A stretch of 64,000 nt of DNA from Trogon surrucura (lineage: Eukaryota > Chordata > Aves > Trogoniformes > Trogonidae), in NCBI GenBank assembly GCA_020746105.1, contig CM036622.1, positions 19,135,487 through 19,199,486 of the forward strand, in the 5' to 3' direction. The notes below the pieces were generated by a model. That model did not search any database. It was not told the DNA's origin and worked only from the letters and a program-made list of their open reading frames with translations. The number at the start of each line of letters is the position of its first letter. Position 1 is the first letter of the stretch. This document shows, one piece after another, positions 1 to 12,780 of the stretch. The position numbers and the translations under genes were made by a program.

Positions 1-3000
1 GCTCAGCAATTGGTACAGACACTATCTGGATTATACAGTCCCTTATTAAGAAGTGTCAAGGATTAGCCAGAATTAAAAACACTTGTGGGATTAGGGATTT
101 ATTTATATGGAGACAATCAGGAAAGTGAATTAACTAAAAATGTTACTTTAAAGAGAAGCTGTAAAACTGCATTAAACACTAATGTGGATGTTCTCCTTTA
201 GAATTACATTTGAATGATCTAACGTCACTGTAGAAGTAAATTAAATTAAATTAGGACCACTTGAATTCTGGATAAGAAGGTCCTTGGGGGCTTTAATGAC
301 GTTTAACTGATCTATTTCTAAGTCACATCTTTAGTTGATTCACATTAATTTTCATGAATTGCTCCATGTAGATAAGTCTCAAGTTCTGAAATGAGGAAAT
401 CCCACAAAATGAAAAGTGACTGCTAAATTAATGGCAAGAAAACATTTTGAAAAACAGTCACGACACAGTTTGTTCATCTGCAAATGCAACAGTAAGCAAT
501 CACAATGACTCTAGCTCTGCATACTGAAGGACAAGATTTAGTAACAGGCTCTAAAATAAGTCTTCTAGTGACAAGGCCCAAGCGAGTGTCCTTCTGTACT
601 TCTCACATTGAAAACTGCTTGCTCTGTAATTGCTGTTTAGCTGGTTTTACACCAATATTTTAGATTTTAGGAAACTTCAACCATTCTGGAAGGCATTTAG
701 GCCAAGGTTAAGATTTATCATTAAACAGATGTAAACTATTTACCTGTCAAGAAAGCGGCTTTCTTTTCTTTGTTTTTCCATTCCAACTTCAACTGCTGAA
801 GGTAAAAAACAAAACAAAACAAAACAAAACTCCAAATTCTGTTTTCTTGTTTTTCATTTCAGTAATCTATGTAATCCATGGTTAACAACCTCTACCCAAT
901 GTATTTCTTGTATGGTATTATAAAGCCAATGGGACAAATGGTATTACTGCCCTTTCTGTTTTATGAATGTTCAATATCCTATTCCAGAGGGGAAGGAACT
1001 ATATGGTGTTATAATATTATTGGTAATTGAGTCAAATTATGCACCAGTTTGTTTGTAGTAAATTCAGCCAAATTACTGTTGTCATCCCTCTATTGTGCAC
1101 CTAGAGTTCCTACTGTGCTTTTACTGTCTGTAGAACACATGCTATTACAGATACTCATATTTGGGGCGTGCGTAAGACTTCATTCCCTCATACAAGGCTT
1201 CCCTTTCTTTAAGAGGTGCTATATAAGAACATGCATTTATATTTTAATACCAGGCATCATAAATAGGTTTTCCTTATTAACAGAGAGTTTCTTGAGTCCC
1301 TCTCGTGACATGCAGTAATGAGCATCATCTCACTGTAGATGGGTTGTCGTTATTGCTGTATATACTTAAGAGGTGAAAAAAAGGCTGGAACAAGCATAAA
1401 GATGATGAACTATTGGTTCAATTCCTTTTGTCTTCACTACTGTCAGTAGCTAAGGATATAAGCATTCATATTGTATCTCAAAAGAAGCAAACCCAAAGAT
1501 TTGCCTCGTGCACTGGGTAATCTGTGAAGGCCTGACCTCTGTTGCCAACAGCAAACACGTATTTAGACTAAAATGCAGGTCTTAAAATATCCTACTCTTG
1601 AACACATGCACCTACAATGCTGTTATGTCTAATTCAGGCCTTTTGGGAGGCTTGACTATTTTCAGACTGTTTTACTGATGTCTTAGCATAGTTGCAGAAA
1701 TAAAGTACAATACGTTGATTCAGTAACAACTATGTTTCAAAAAGCAAGATTGTTATGGTGGTTTCTTCTCACTTAAAAGAATAAAAGAAAAACATACTTT
1801 GTACTGAAAAAATAAATCTATTTTATTATTGTCATTAATTATGGTCTGAAACAACATTCATGCTACCAGAAAAACTAAAGAGTTGTAGTAGAGCTTAGCA
1901 CTTTTATCTTTTTCCAATATGGAATGAAGACTTCAGTATTTTGATTACTTTTTTTTATGTATTATATCATCATTTTCAATACAAAGGAAACAAAACTTGC
2001 CTATTTCAGCACACTGAACAAACCAACAAAAGTGGGGAGAAGGTTGCATTTATGAGCAAGGTAGATAATACAACATCTCTGAACTTTCTGGAAAAAACAA
2101 GAGGCTAAAAACCAGAGAGGTTAAGGGGAGGAAAGTTTACCAGCTTTAAAACTGACACGGAAGCCAATTTAACCTTGACTTTCTCAGTGTTTGTGAAATC
2201 CTAGCATCCAAGCAGACCTTTAAATGGAAAAAAACAACCCTGCTTCCCAATTATTCTGGGGTGACAGGGACGGCAGACCTTTAGAGAGCATGGTTCTGTG
2301 ATTTTGGTATGCTGTTGCCCATAAAAATACCCTGATTTTATTTTCCAGTTGAAAAGATAAATTAATGCTTTCTTCACTGGTCCCTGAACTAGCAATGGCT
2401 GGAGCACATATCTAAATCCTTCTGATTTCTAAAATACCATACGTTTTGCAGGACTGTGATTGCCTTTTTGTTATGTGCTTGTACAGACTCTTCCGTGACA
2501 AAAATAAAATCGCAAGTCTACCTCGTTCAGCAAAAAACACACTTCTTTCTACTGACTTAATTAGCTGAATCACCTCATGAGGGCAGAAGTAACGAAGGGC
2601 AGAAGAGAACCTGAAATCCTCTGTTCAGAAGTATCAAACTATTAAACAGGCTCAAAGATCTCATCTCTTTGTAGGTTTACAGACTCATGTATGATGCCTG
2701 AAAATAGGCAAGCCTTCTGCTTTTTTCTCTCTCCTTGCTTCCTAAGGGCACAGTTCTGCTCAATGTGCAAAAACAGCTGTTAAAGCTTGCAAGATTTAGC
2801 AAAAACTTAAATTTTTTTAATCGATGTTCAAGTACTCCTAGTAGCTACAGTGCATTGAACATGCTTACAGGGGATGTCCTACCTACTTAACAACTGATGC
2901 TTTCTCATGTTAGTCAATAGTACTAAGTCATCAGACAAGACATTTTTATATGGCTTTTCAAAATGCAATGTCTTTTGCTGTAAAAATTAAAACAATTTAT

Positions 3001-4730
3001 TTTCAGTTTCAATCCTCTAAAAAAATGGCTTGCGCAGTTAAACTTAAGTCTTTTCCAAGTGCCTTCTTTTAACTACACATCACACTCCAAAATTTAAAAG
3101 AGAAAAGTTTTGTACTATGAAAGTCAACAATAAAAGCTTTTGATAAAAAATATTTTACAGTTTGAACTGTGAAACTTCTACTGGAAGACTATATTATCAA
3201 GAAGCACTGCAAACTATTTAGGGGGAGAGGTACAGAAATTTGTCTGGAGTTTTCTGTAAGCATCTATCAACACAGATTGGCAGACTGCTGGAATGTACTA
3301 AAACACAGAAAAGAAAAAATGTTGTCCTTCTCTATCTATATTTAAATTAGACTTTTGTTCAAAAACCCATTTCAGATCAGATTTTTTTTGCTTAAACCAA
3401 CATGGGAAGAGATTAAGTATTTTTTTTAAAAAAAATCCTCCCCAATGAAAAGGAGGTTTATCCAATTTTATTTTCTACCCAGTTTTGATTAAAACTCAGT
3501 GATAAAAACCCTCATATGCTATCCTACATAATAAATGTAATAAATATAAGCTGCATCTGCAGAAATCCTAAAAATAGAAGCATTTTTCAATGCATATTAA
3601 ATATCACACATCAAACTCATCAGCCCTCCACTGTGAAATAATACAAGTAGAGGTACCTCAAGGTCCCACATGACAGTCTTTCATGCCGCCTTCTGCGCTT
3701 TTCCTGAACTGGAAATACTCTCATGGCAGGTTCTTTCACAAAATTGATCACAAAACGATAAAAGCGATGGTATTTTCATTCTGAAAGTCACATCTACACA
3801 CCCACAAATACATCAGTAGATTTTTTTACTGTGATTTTATTTAAGCAGCTAAATCTTACCATTGATTGGAGAAAGGAAAACTGATGTGTGTGTGTGGAGG
3901 AAATATAAGTGTAGGAGGGAAGGAAAGAAGAACAAAATGTGAACTCCTGCATAGAAAAGATGATGATAGCAAGTAGGGGGTGGGACATATGATGGAACAC
4001 TGCTCTTAATTTTAACTTCCTTTTGGACTGATAAATTCATTGCACTTATACCACTGAGACTCTTCAGCCATCTGTAAGCAAGCAAGCAAGTTTTAAGAAC
4101 AGAATCATGGTAGGAAGGGACAACAATTAGACAGAAGGCATGGAAAACATGGATAAATCAGCAGATAACAAGCAGGAAGGCAGAGACGATTGATGGATGA
4201 AAAGTGAGAAGGAAAAGTAGAGTGGCTAAAACTCTCTAGGCTCTTTGGATACTCTTTGCCTTTGCCTCCGGCTCTTTGCCTGAGCTCCACAGCAGTGAGA
4301 CTGTGGCTACAAGATGGGTGAAGCATATGCTGGGTTCAGTATGAAACAGCCAGAGACTGAAGGAGGGAATGCACATATGAGGAAATGCCACTTACTCAAA
4401 TGCAGACACCCTGTCAAATACCCTCCTCAGTTCCTATTTTTGGAGTAATAACTGATTCCCCTGGTAAAGGTTACAGAAGAGGCAAGTGTGCCAGAAACCT
4501 CTTGAAATTAGAGTCGGACAACAAAGAATTCAAAGACCAACAACTATGGATACTTTCAAAGGGTTAACTGTTAAAGATCTTCTGTCTCAGCTTATCTCTA
4601 GAACGGAGATAAAATATCTAGCTAGCCTACAGAAGATATCGAGTTATTGGCGCAAAGTACACTCAGTACTACAAGAGTGTTAAATATTTTTATTGTTCCT
4701 ATTACTAAGAAAAAACAATAAAATATCATT
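1..4730. other. Intergenic, no gene seen
   Basis: AT-rich sequence with stops in all frames; the longest open frames (under 90 codons) show no family resemblance and no splice-site context. An (AAAAC)n run lies at about 804-830. I see no other repeat family or RNA gene here. Confidence 0.6.
804..830. repeat. (AAAAC)n simple repeat
   Basis: About five tandem AAAAC units in an A-rich stretch. Seen directly; no function implied. Confidence 0.85.
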
Positions 4731-4900
4731 ATCATAGAATGGTCTGGGCTGGAGGGGATCTTAGAGATCATTTTAATCCAACCTCCCTGTTGTGGGCAGG
4801 GACGCCACCTCTCGACTAGGTCAGGCAACACGTGAGAACCGAAGGGGAATCAAACCCGTGTTTCAAGCACCACGCTCAACCCACTGAGCTAAACCAGCCC
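4731..4900 (-). repeat. tRNA-Ile-derived SINE with CR1-like tail (TguSINE1-like)
   Basis: Read on the minus strand, the element starts at 4900 with a tRNA-like head. A pol III A-box-like stretch (TTTAGCTCAGTGGG) lies at about 4881-4894 and a B-box-like stretch (GGTTTGATTCC) at about 4845-4856. The head matches the 5' half of tRNA-Ile(AAT), with the GAGCGTGGTGCT D-arm/anticodon-stem segment present and the region before the B box shortened. The low-coordinate end (4731-4790) is a CR1-type 3' tail ending in the reverse complement of CATTCTATGAT. A tRNA-Ile head joined to a CR1 3' end is the architecture of TguSINE1, described in passerines and mobilised by CR1 reverse transcriptase. The B box carries a C-to-T change and there is no cloverleaf, so this is a dead SINE copy and not a functional tRNA gene. 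Confidence 0.75.
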
Positions 4901-6159
4901 TCTAAAATATAATATTGAACAAAGGGCAACACACTGTAATATTGTTACATCCTGCTTGAAAAATATCTTTTTCTGTCAATGGTAATAAAAATATACTATA
5001 AAAATGGAAACTTGTAAAAATAAGTCTCAGATAAGTAATCTAAGGAGGGTGTGAGTGATAAGAGAAATTGGCATTAGTTCGCTTGATTGTGTTTATGCTA
5101 AAATGGTTGAATGACTTGGGGATTGGGCTGAATACCCAAGACTGTCATAAGATTCTCTGTTAACGTTGATTCATCCAAATCCATTGCTCTGTCAGAATTT
5201 GGTCATTTATGCATCTGTTGGGGAGAGAAATCAAATGTTATAACCTCTCAAGCCAGTGATGTCACTCCTGTACTGTCATTTTGGTTTGAAGCCACTGCAG
5301 ACCACTTAGATGTGAATCTTTTTATTCTCTCCACAGGATTATAGACACACTGACCTTTCTTTACTCTTCGCAACTGTAAATGGAATAAAGAATGTACTGG
5401 TCTGCAACTAGGCAGCATAGCTTGGGCATACAGATCAAAACTGTCTTAACTAATCTGTCTGGGACAAACAGAAGTCTATCGCAAAGGAGGATGAGTCTCA
5501 GTAAAGACTGCTAAAGCCTAAATACATCAAATAGCCTAAATGGAACTCCAGACCCCTGTCTGGCTACATTATGCCTGGTACCCAAGCTAGTTTGTGTATC
5601 ATGAGGAGCTATAGCTGCACTGCTAGAGAGCAGTGTGGATGTATGATATGAGAGATGACCACAGATATTCATCAGCTTTAAAAATTAAAAAATGTTCAGG
5701 ATAACAGCAGGAAAGAGAAAAAGACAAATTTTTAAAGGAAATAAGATTTTCCTTTCTGGAAATTGCCATTTGGACGTAAAGCCTGATTAATGACATTTTA
5801 GTAAAGCTTTTAGCATCTAATCACATTTGTTCAGGGTAGTTTTGGCTCCCACCAGTGCTGGTTATCCAGTAAATTCCTAACCAGTGAAACGCATTATATT
5901 TCCTCAGTCACCTGAAGCTTTGGTGGGAAGATTTCTTGCAAGAAAAAGATGCCAGTCCAAGAGGTTCTTCTCAGAAACATCACACAAATTTTGAAGATTT
6001 CTATTTTTAGTTTCCCAGGCAACAAGCTTGCTCATTTGCTTATTTTGTTCAGCAACCTGAACAAGCAAAAGTAGTAAAAGCCTCCTCAGGTGGGATTATA
6101 GATTCATTTCTACTTCATTTCATGTTTTTACTTTCTTTAAGCAACACAACCCCACACAC
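4901..6159. other. Intergenic, no gene seen
   Basis: No coding potential, RNA gene or recognisable repeat found between the SINE and the next CR1 copy. Confidence 0.55.
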
Positions 6160-6684
6160 AGAATCATAGACTCACTTCGGTTGGAAAAGTCCTTCAAGAC
6201 AATCAGGTCCAACCATTACCTAACTCTACCAAGTCCACTTCTAAGCCCTGTCCCTCAGCACCATATCTAGACAGCTTTTAAACACATCTAAGAAAGGCAA
6301 TTCAACCACTTCTCTGGGAAGCCTATCTTTGAGAACCCTTTCAGTATAGACGTTTTTCCTAATGTCTAACCTAAACCTCCTCTGGAGTAACTTGAGGCCA
6401 TCTTCTCTTGTCCTATCAATTGTAATTTGTGGAAAGAGACCAACCCTCACCTTGCTACAATCTCCTTGTAGAGAGGAATAAGGTCTTCCCTCAGCCTCCT
6501 TTTCTCCAGGCTAAACAGCCTCAGTTCCCTCAGCCACACCTCATAAGACTCATTCTTGAGACCCTTAACCAGCTTCGTTGCCTTTCTCTGGACCCACTCC
6601 GGCACCTTGGTGTCTTTCTTGTAGTAAGGGTCGCAAAACTGAACACAGGATTCAAAGTGCAGCCTCACCAGTGCTGAGTATAAG
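6160..6684 (-). mobile_element. CR1 LINE, 5'-truncated, degenerate
   Basis: The minus strand reads as the last ~520 bp of a CR1 non-LTR retrotransposon. The 3' tail (reverse complement of GAATCATAGA) is at the low-coordinate end. Upstream is a decayed C-terminal part of the reverse transcriptase protein, with the family's '[12 protein letters not shown]' and '[17 protein letters not shown]' blocks still readable at about 6,450-6,680. 5' truncation is normal for CR1 insertion. Stops and frame breaks make it non-functional. Confidence 0.9.
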
Positions 6685-7140
6685 GAGAATCCTACATATA
6701 AAACTTTAGTCCTTAGAAAGAATGTAGACAAATGTCCACTCCAACTTCTTTTAAAAGTCATTAAGTATTTAAAATATTTTAGTGTGGGCAGAAGTCTCAT
6801 CAATATTTCTGGAAAAGGAAGGGAGCAAGTTTGTTTCTTAAGGCCCTTATCATTATAGAGGGAAAGCATCAGGAACTTGCTGTGTGTAATTAAGAGATGA
6901 GGGCCATAGGAGTTTCAAACCCCTTCTTCGGTCATGAACTGATCTGCAGCTACATAGAAAATCATGTTATTTCGTTAAGATACAATTCATTAAGGAACTT
7001 AAGCCTGTCAAATTGTAACCATGGATTATCCTTTTATGGAGATTAGAAATATTAGACTTTTACCTATTTGGATTCTAGCTATTCAGAAAATTAATAAAAG
7101 TGTTATTTTAAACCTTTAATTATACATATATATGTACATC

Positions 7141-7517
7141 ACTGAATGCTAGGGGTTGGAAGGAACCTCGAAAGATCATCTAGTCCAACCTCCCTGACAG
7201 AACAGGATCACCTACAGTAGATCACACAGGAACGCGTCCAGGCAGGTTTTGAATGTCTCCAGAGAAGGAGACTCCACAGCCTCCCTGGGCAGCCTGCTCC
7301 AGTTCCTTGTCATCCTCACAGGGAAAAAGTTTTTCCTACTGTTTTTGTGGAACCTCCTATGTTCCAGCTTGAACCCATTGCCCCTTGTCCTGTCAGTGGA
7401 CATCGCTGAGAAGAGCCTGGTTGTGTCCTCCTGACACTCCCCCTTGACGCATTTATAAACATTAATGAGGATGTCATTGGCCTTCACGGCCATGAGGGCA
7501 CGTTGCTGGCTCATGTT
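7141..7517 (-). mobile_element. CR1 LINE, 5'-truncated, internally deleted
   Basis: Same subfamily as the copy at 14,930-15,890: the tail has no TTCTATGAT repeat and ends in a reverse-complemented CCAACCCCTAGCATTC-like motif. Compared with that copy, sequence after 'AACATTAATGAGG' (about 7,472) jumps straight to the segment reading 'ATGTCATTGGCC'. A central ~260-bp part of the reverse transcriptase C-terminus is therefore missing. The frame across the joint stays open by chance, giving a 100-codon minus-strand ORF that is a chimaera of two separated protein parts. Confidence 0.88.
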
Positions 7518-8414
7518 AAATTGGAGAGAAAATTATGTTTAGCTTAATATGAAGTGCTTCAGCAAGCTATACTTTTAGGCTTATTTACTCAAACTGACCT
7601 GTTTTCAGTTCCGAGGTTTCTATTAATCAACCTCTCATTGTACACTCTTACACAGCAAGTCATTGCTGTCATGTACGTTGTCCCAAAGAGGTGACGAATC
7701 ACTGTATTTATGGAAATATAGATGTGCTACAATCTTTTAAAACACTACAAATTATTTCTGTTGCACATTCTAGCAGGAACAGTAACAGTTTCATTAAAGA
7801 GAGAAATGAAATGAAAGTGAATGTTAGCTTTCTGTGCCTCTATAATGTTCTTCTTTACCTGATCTTTAATCTTTTAGAGAGATTAAAAGAACAAAACCTG
7901 TGCAATATTTTTCTGCAATAACATTGTTAGTTCAGAAGGAATGCCTGTAAAGATCTGCAGTGCTTGGCAGCAAGGATTATTAAGGATAGTAGCAAAGACA
8001 TGTAGTCACAAATTAAAAATAAAGAGATAACATTTACAAATCTCCTTTTGCTTACTCTTTCGTTTATGTCTTTGCAATTAGCAGTACATTAAATGGCTGT
8101 GATAAGAACTCATGGTAACAGGAGAAGCTTTTTTATTATTTTTAGCATGGATGTATTTGAAATAATTTGTTTCAATAGCATACCCTCTCTCACTCTTCGG
8201 GAAGGGGGGCTTACTGCAACAAAATATGAAAACATAATTGCAAAACCTCAATACTTGCTAAAGCACTTGGGTATATAGCATTAAATTGGAAAACATTTTT
8301 TTTTTCCTCTCTAGTTAGCCCAGATAAGATCAGACAATAAACTGCTGTCCTTTAGAATATATCTATATCCATCTACCCATATGCTAAATATTATGTAAAA
8401 TCTAATGAAATAGT
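7518..8414. other. Intergenic, no gene seen
   Basis: AT-rich; no repeat family or conserved coding segment recognised. Confidence 0.5.
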
Positions 8415-8603
8415 TTTGAAGGAGGTGTTCAATAGCTTCCCGAGAGAAGCAGTCAAATCCAGTTATTTGCAGATAACTTTAAAACTAAATTGCATAAAGC
8501 ACTGAAGAAGTTTACGGTAGAGAACCATTTTGCAGGGGCAAGGTGATTGACTACATAACCTAATAGGTCTTTCCTATCTCTAGATTCCATGATTCATATA
8601 GTA
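8415..8603 (+). mobile_element. Old CR1 LINE 3' end, degenerate
   Basis: The plus-strand segment around 8,538-8,600 keeps the CR1 3'-UTR pattern: TGATTGACTACATAACCTAATAG, then 'GTCTTTCCTATCTCTA', then a decayed TTCCATGATTC tail. Divergence is much higher than in the other copies. The 5' limit is a guess. Confidence 0.6.
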
Positions 8604-10653
8604 CTTGAAGATAAGCAATGACTTTTTTTTTTTTAACAAATGAAATAAAAGCCAGCATCTTATAAAAACCCTGTCCTTCATTTTTCTGAGATATAATAAG
8701 GTTGAGAATTCTGACAAGTTTACTAATGGTTCCAAACTTGCAACAAAATAAAATTAGTTATTTAGATTTAAGTACCATTTCACAAGCACTTACTAAAACA
8801 TTAGACTCGATGCGTTTACATTTGATCGTGGTCTGAGAGAATTTGCTGTATGCCTAGAACCAAATGAAACAGTAAAGTCATACAGGTGAACAAAGGGTAT
8901 ACAGCAAGTATTTAAGCTCGATTTGATCTGTAAATCTACTATTCAGGTCAGAGCAATATACGATTGATCACATCAGTGAGAACTCCTGAAGCGACACAGT
9001 AGCCTGGAGTCTTCCTAGTCTCACTTGGAATATTTACCAAAATGTGCAAAATTAACATTGTCATCTTGAGCTCCACCTACAATCATGTATGAGAAAGCTG
9101 CTCTTCCATGTGATTCAGGCCACCTACAACCCAAAACAAATAAAATACTGAATAGGGAGCCTCAGTTATTGATCCCTGCCCCAACCGGGAGTGCAGTCTG
9201 AGACACTCCCAGGAGTCTAACTGCAAATCCTTCCTTGAAAACATTAGCAGATAATGCTCTGCATGACCCCAGTTACTCCCCTATTACAGCAGAAAGCTGC
9301 GGTTGACCCCACAGGCATACATGGCCTCAGCTATTGCTGCCTCTTCTCTACAGGGAACAGAAGGGTCGTATACTGGAATCATACAGAATTTGGAAAGAAA
9401 GAGTAGTAACCGGGCTGTGCATTGGCCGTGTCTGTCAGCTACTCTTTATTAGGGCTGGGTGAGCCTTGAGTAACTTTGGGTTCTTCACACACTCACCTCC
9501 CTCAGCATACCTCTCACGTACCTTTGTACCTCCATGACCAAAAATAAAAAATATCCAAGATCCACTTCTGTGGGCTGATTCTTCCAAAACAAATATGAAT
9601 AACTCTTACTAACAACAGTGGCTTAATCCTGTTTGCAGAGTGTTAATAGAGTTTCTTGAGCACAACGACTAGTACTATACTGGATTGGAGTAGGAGGGCA
9701 GGTGATGCGTTGCACTTTCTCCATGCCTATATAACAGTACAGAGCAGTACGCAAATCTAGCCCTCAGGCTGTTGAAAAGTATCCTATTACTGCCCAGCAT
9801 TTTATAAATTCTTAATAAAAAAGTAACATGTATAGCACGATACACTTACCGAATGCAATTTTGGGGGAGGAAGAGGAGGAAGGAAAGGAAGGATATGTAT
9901 GGCATGCTTCTTGCATCTGGGTTGCTGAACAGCAGAATTACATTCAAACTGTGTTCAAGGGAAATGTATACTAAGTACATATAGAAAGCAAAAATAGTTC
10001 CACCAAACTTGGGAACAATGCTTATATATTTAGATATGTTTTTCTGCACATGCACTTAATTCTTTAGGGACTTGATTCAGCAAAATTCTTCAGTGTAAGA
10101 TTAGTTCTATGCACTTTAATGGCACTATTCATGTGCTTACAGGGAAATACTAGCTGAAGTGCTCAACTTAAGGCTTAGGCACTTCAACAATTTTAAAATT
10201 ACAGACTTCAAATAAAACATGCCAAAAATAGATTTCATAAAAATGGATCCTATAACAATATTCCCAAGTTGCAAGCAACTTGTCTCCCCTCATCCAGCAT
10301 CTGCCGAGATGTCTTCACCTCATCCATTGCTAGACAGAATCCTCAAATCTGTCTCTTTTGTTATACCCAGACATATAACCAAACTATAAATGTCCAAGGG
10401 AACCTGATCTCTAGAGATTGCTGGGTTTTTAAATAGCAACTCTTCTGTTAATTTTCCTGGGAAGGGGGGGGAAGAGATATTTGAAACCACATATCCAGAA
10501 AATTGTTGAAACAATGTAGAAAACTGTCAAGGAAGATGCTTTCTTGAAACAATACCTAAACCCAAGTGCTTCTGCAAGAAGTTATCACTGATCCTGATGA
10601 ACAGTCAGAAGCTGTAGCAGCATCTTCCTGACTTTTAGGAAGGACATGACATA
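8604..10653. other. Intergenic, no gene seen
   Basis: No supported gene or repeat. Short open frames here are not conserved-looking and lack splice or promoter context. Confidence 0.5.
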
Positions 10654-10800
10654 AAATCACAGAATTACAGAATCAGCTAGACTGGAAAAGACCTTTAAGA
10701 TCATCAAGTCCAACAATTAACCTAACACTGACAAGCCCTTGGCTAAACCATATCCCTTAGCACCATGTCTACACAACTCTGAAATACCTTCAGGGAGGTA
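10654..10800 (-). mobile_element. CR1 LINE 3' end fragment
   Basis: Minus-strand CR1 tail: reverse complement of 'AATCACAGAATTACAGAATC', followed by the family's 'GGAAAAGACCTTTAAGATCA' block and 'TCCAACAATTAACCTAACAC'. Only the last ~150 bp survive; the boundary at about 10,800 is approximate. Confidence 0.85.
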
Positions 10801-12780
10801 TACGAGTCTAGGACATCACCAGAAGTGTGCCCTGGCAGCACTGCACCTCACCTAGATAGAAACATTCCTCTCATAGACCCTGTTCTTCTGTTATCAATTC
10901 AAACCAGTCAGAACCCAAGCAACAGTGTCTTTAAAGGAATTTGAAAACTCACAGCAAGAAATGCTTTACTCTATTACTGTAGGCAAGTTGCTTAGATTAA
11001 CCAGGTAGCTAAGCACTGAGAATTCTCCTGCTGATTAGGATTTCATATGTGCTCCCTAAGGCACAGGCATTTTTCTTTACACCCCCCCCCCCACACACAC
11101 ACAGTCGCAAGATAAATGTTTCAGATTTAAAACACTTCATTTAAAACACTTCTTACAATTCTCTACAACTGAAGTAAAGTCTATCCCCAACAATCATCAC
11201 AGTTGCCTTCCATTCTGTTTCACGTATCACAGTCAGTACCCCTGCAACACAGTTGAAGTGCAGGAAATTTAGGACTATTTATTATTAATGGTTTAAGGAT
11301 AGAAATTCATATCCATCAAACAAAGACATCTGTCAATCTCCATCACTCTTCTTCAGAGCCCTAAGAAATCTAGATTTTAATAGTTTTAGGGACAGTCATT
11401 CAAAACAGAGCCTAAAAAGGAAAATACACTATTGCAGCCTTACAGTTCTTACACTCTACATGTAAATTCCATTAATCAGCAGACAGAACTGGGGCAGCTC
11501 CTTGCACTAGACCAAAAATACAACCATTGCAACAGAATGGTTGGTTTCAGTCCTTTTCAGTTTTCCTACCCCAAAAAATTTTCCAATGAATATGTATTTC
11601 TCCAGAGACAATCTAAAGTCATTGGTATCGAGTTTCTTTTTACAAACTTAGAGGCAGCCATGAGCCATGACAGGAATCTATTGACGGCAAGCTGAAATCT
11701 ATAAACACCACTGGTCCCAAAAAAACTGGCTCCTGTGATCTATTCCTTCAGAGGGAAAAAGTTCTGCCATGTCAAAGTTAGGCCTGAGAAACTGTATTCT
11801 TCCAAAAAAAAAAAATCCGGAGTTTACTAGATACATAGGTAGAAACACAGTGTTTGTTTTCTCATGACTTACATACACTGATGAGCTTGTTTTGAACGCT
11901 TAACATCTCAACCTCCAGAGCATTTCTCAAGCCTTGCAGATGCCTGAAAATAAGGACTACATAAGTACAGGAAAGGAGACAATGCCAGTAACAATGTACT
12001 ATGAGGCTCTGAAGAGCCATAATACCATTCTGGCCGACTTAAATATTCATTCTTTCCTTGTTAACATAAAGCCTCTCCACGTTCAGTTTCTCAATTAAAC
12101 AAGAGATGAAGTGGTTTGCATAGAAGTGCTTTAGTGAGATGGAATCTAATTACGCTTAATCTCCCAATACACAAAAGGGCAGCTTCCCAACAGTTAATAA
12201 AAAGGGATGGTTAAGAATGATGAGGGCACTGCTTCCAAAATGAACTTAAGATCAAGCACAAGAATGTCTAATTATCAGATTAAAAGCCTGCATCAAAACA
12301 TTCATTTCTCAAGCAAGGATGGGTGTAAAAACCTCTATCTCTCATCCTAGAGGAATGAAAAACTCACCGTATACATTTCCTGCAGACCTACCTTGCACTT
12401 CAGCTTAGGAAGTTGAATGTTTCTGCTTCCTTATCAAGAAACTAGGTACCATGATGTTTGCTGTATGAGTGAAAGGATAATAATACCATATGGAGAGAGA
12501 GGAACTAAAATATTGGGTTTTCATATTTTCATCCTACTGGGTATCTGTCATTCTTCAGATCCTTCAAACACATGACAGAGAAAACTCTTTGCCATCATAA
12601 ATTAAGATGATTCAGGATTGCACACCTAAAAGCACCAACGGTTTGACCTTGCATTTCTAAATTTTTAGGAGTCTCTGTAGCACTCATACATAACCACATT
12701 CTGCTGACCAACAGTGCTTACAATACTCTGGAGGATCTTCAGAAGCGCATCTCTATCTCAACTGAAACAGAGAAATAAAC
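10801..12780. other. Intergenic, no gene seen
   Basis: Contains a C11 run grading into (CA)n at about 11,082-11,103 and an A-run near 11,804. Otherwise nothing recognised. Confidence 0.5.

Noticed and set aside
4844-4900. A tRNA-Ile gene
   Set aside because: It has A and B boxes but no closed acceptor stem, T arm or anticodon arm of normal length, and it is fused to a CR1 tail. It is a SINE head.
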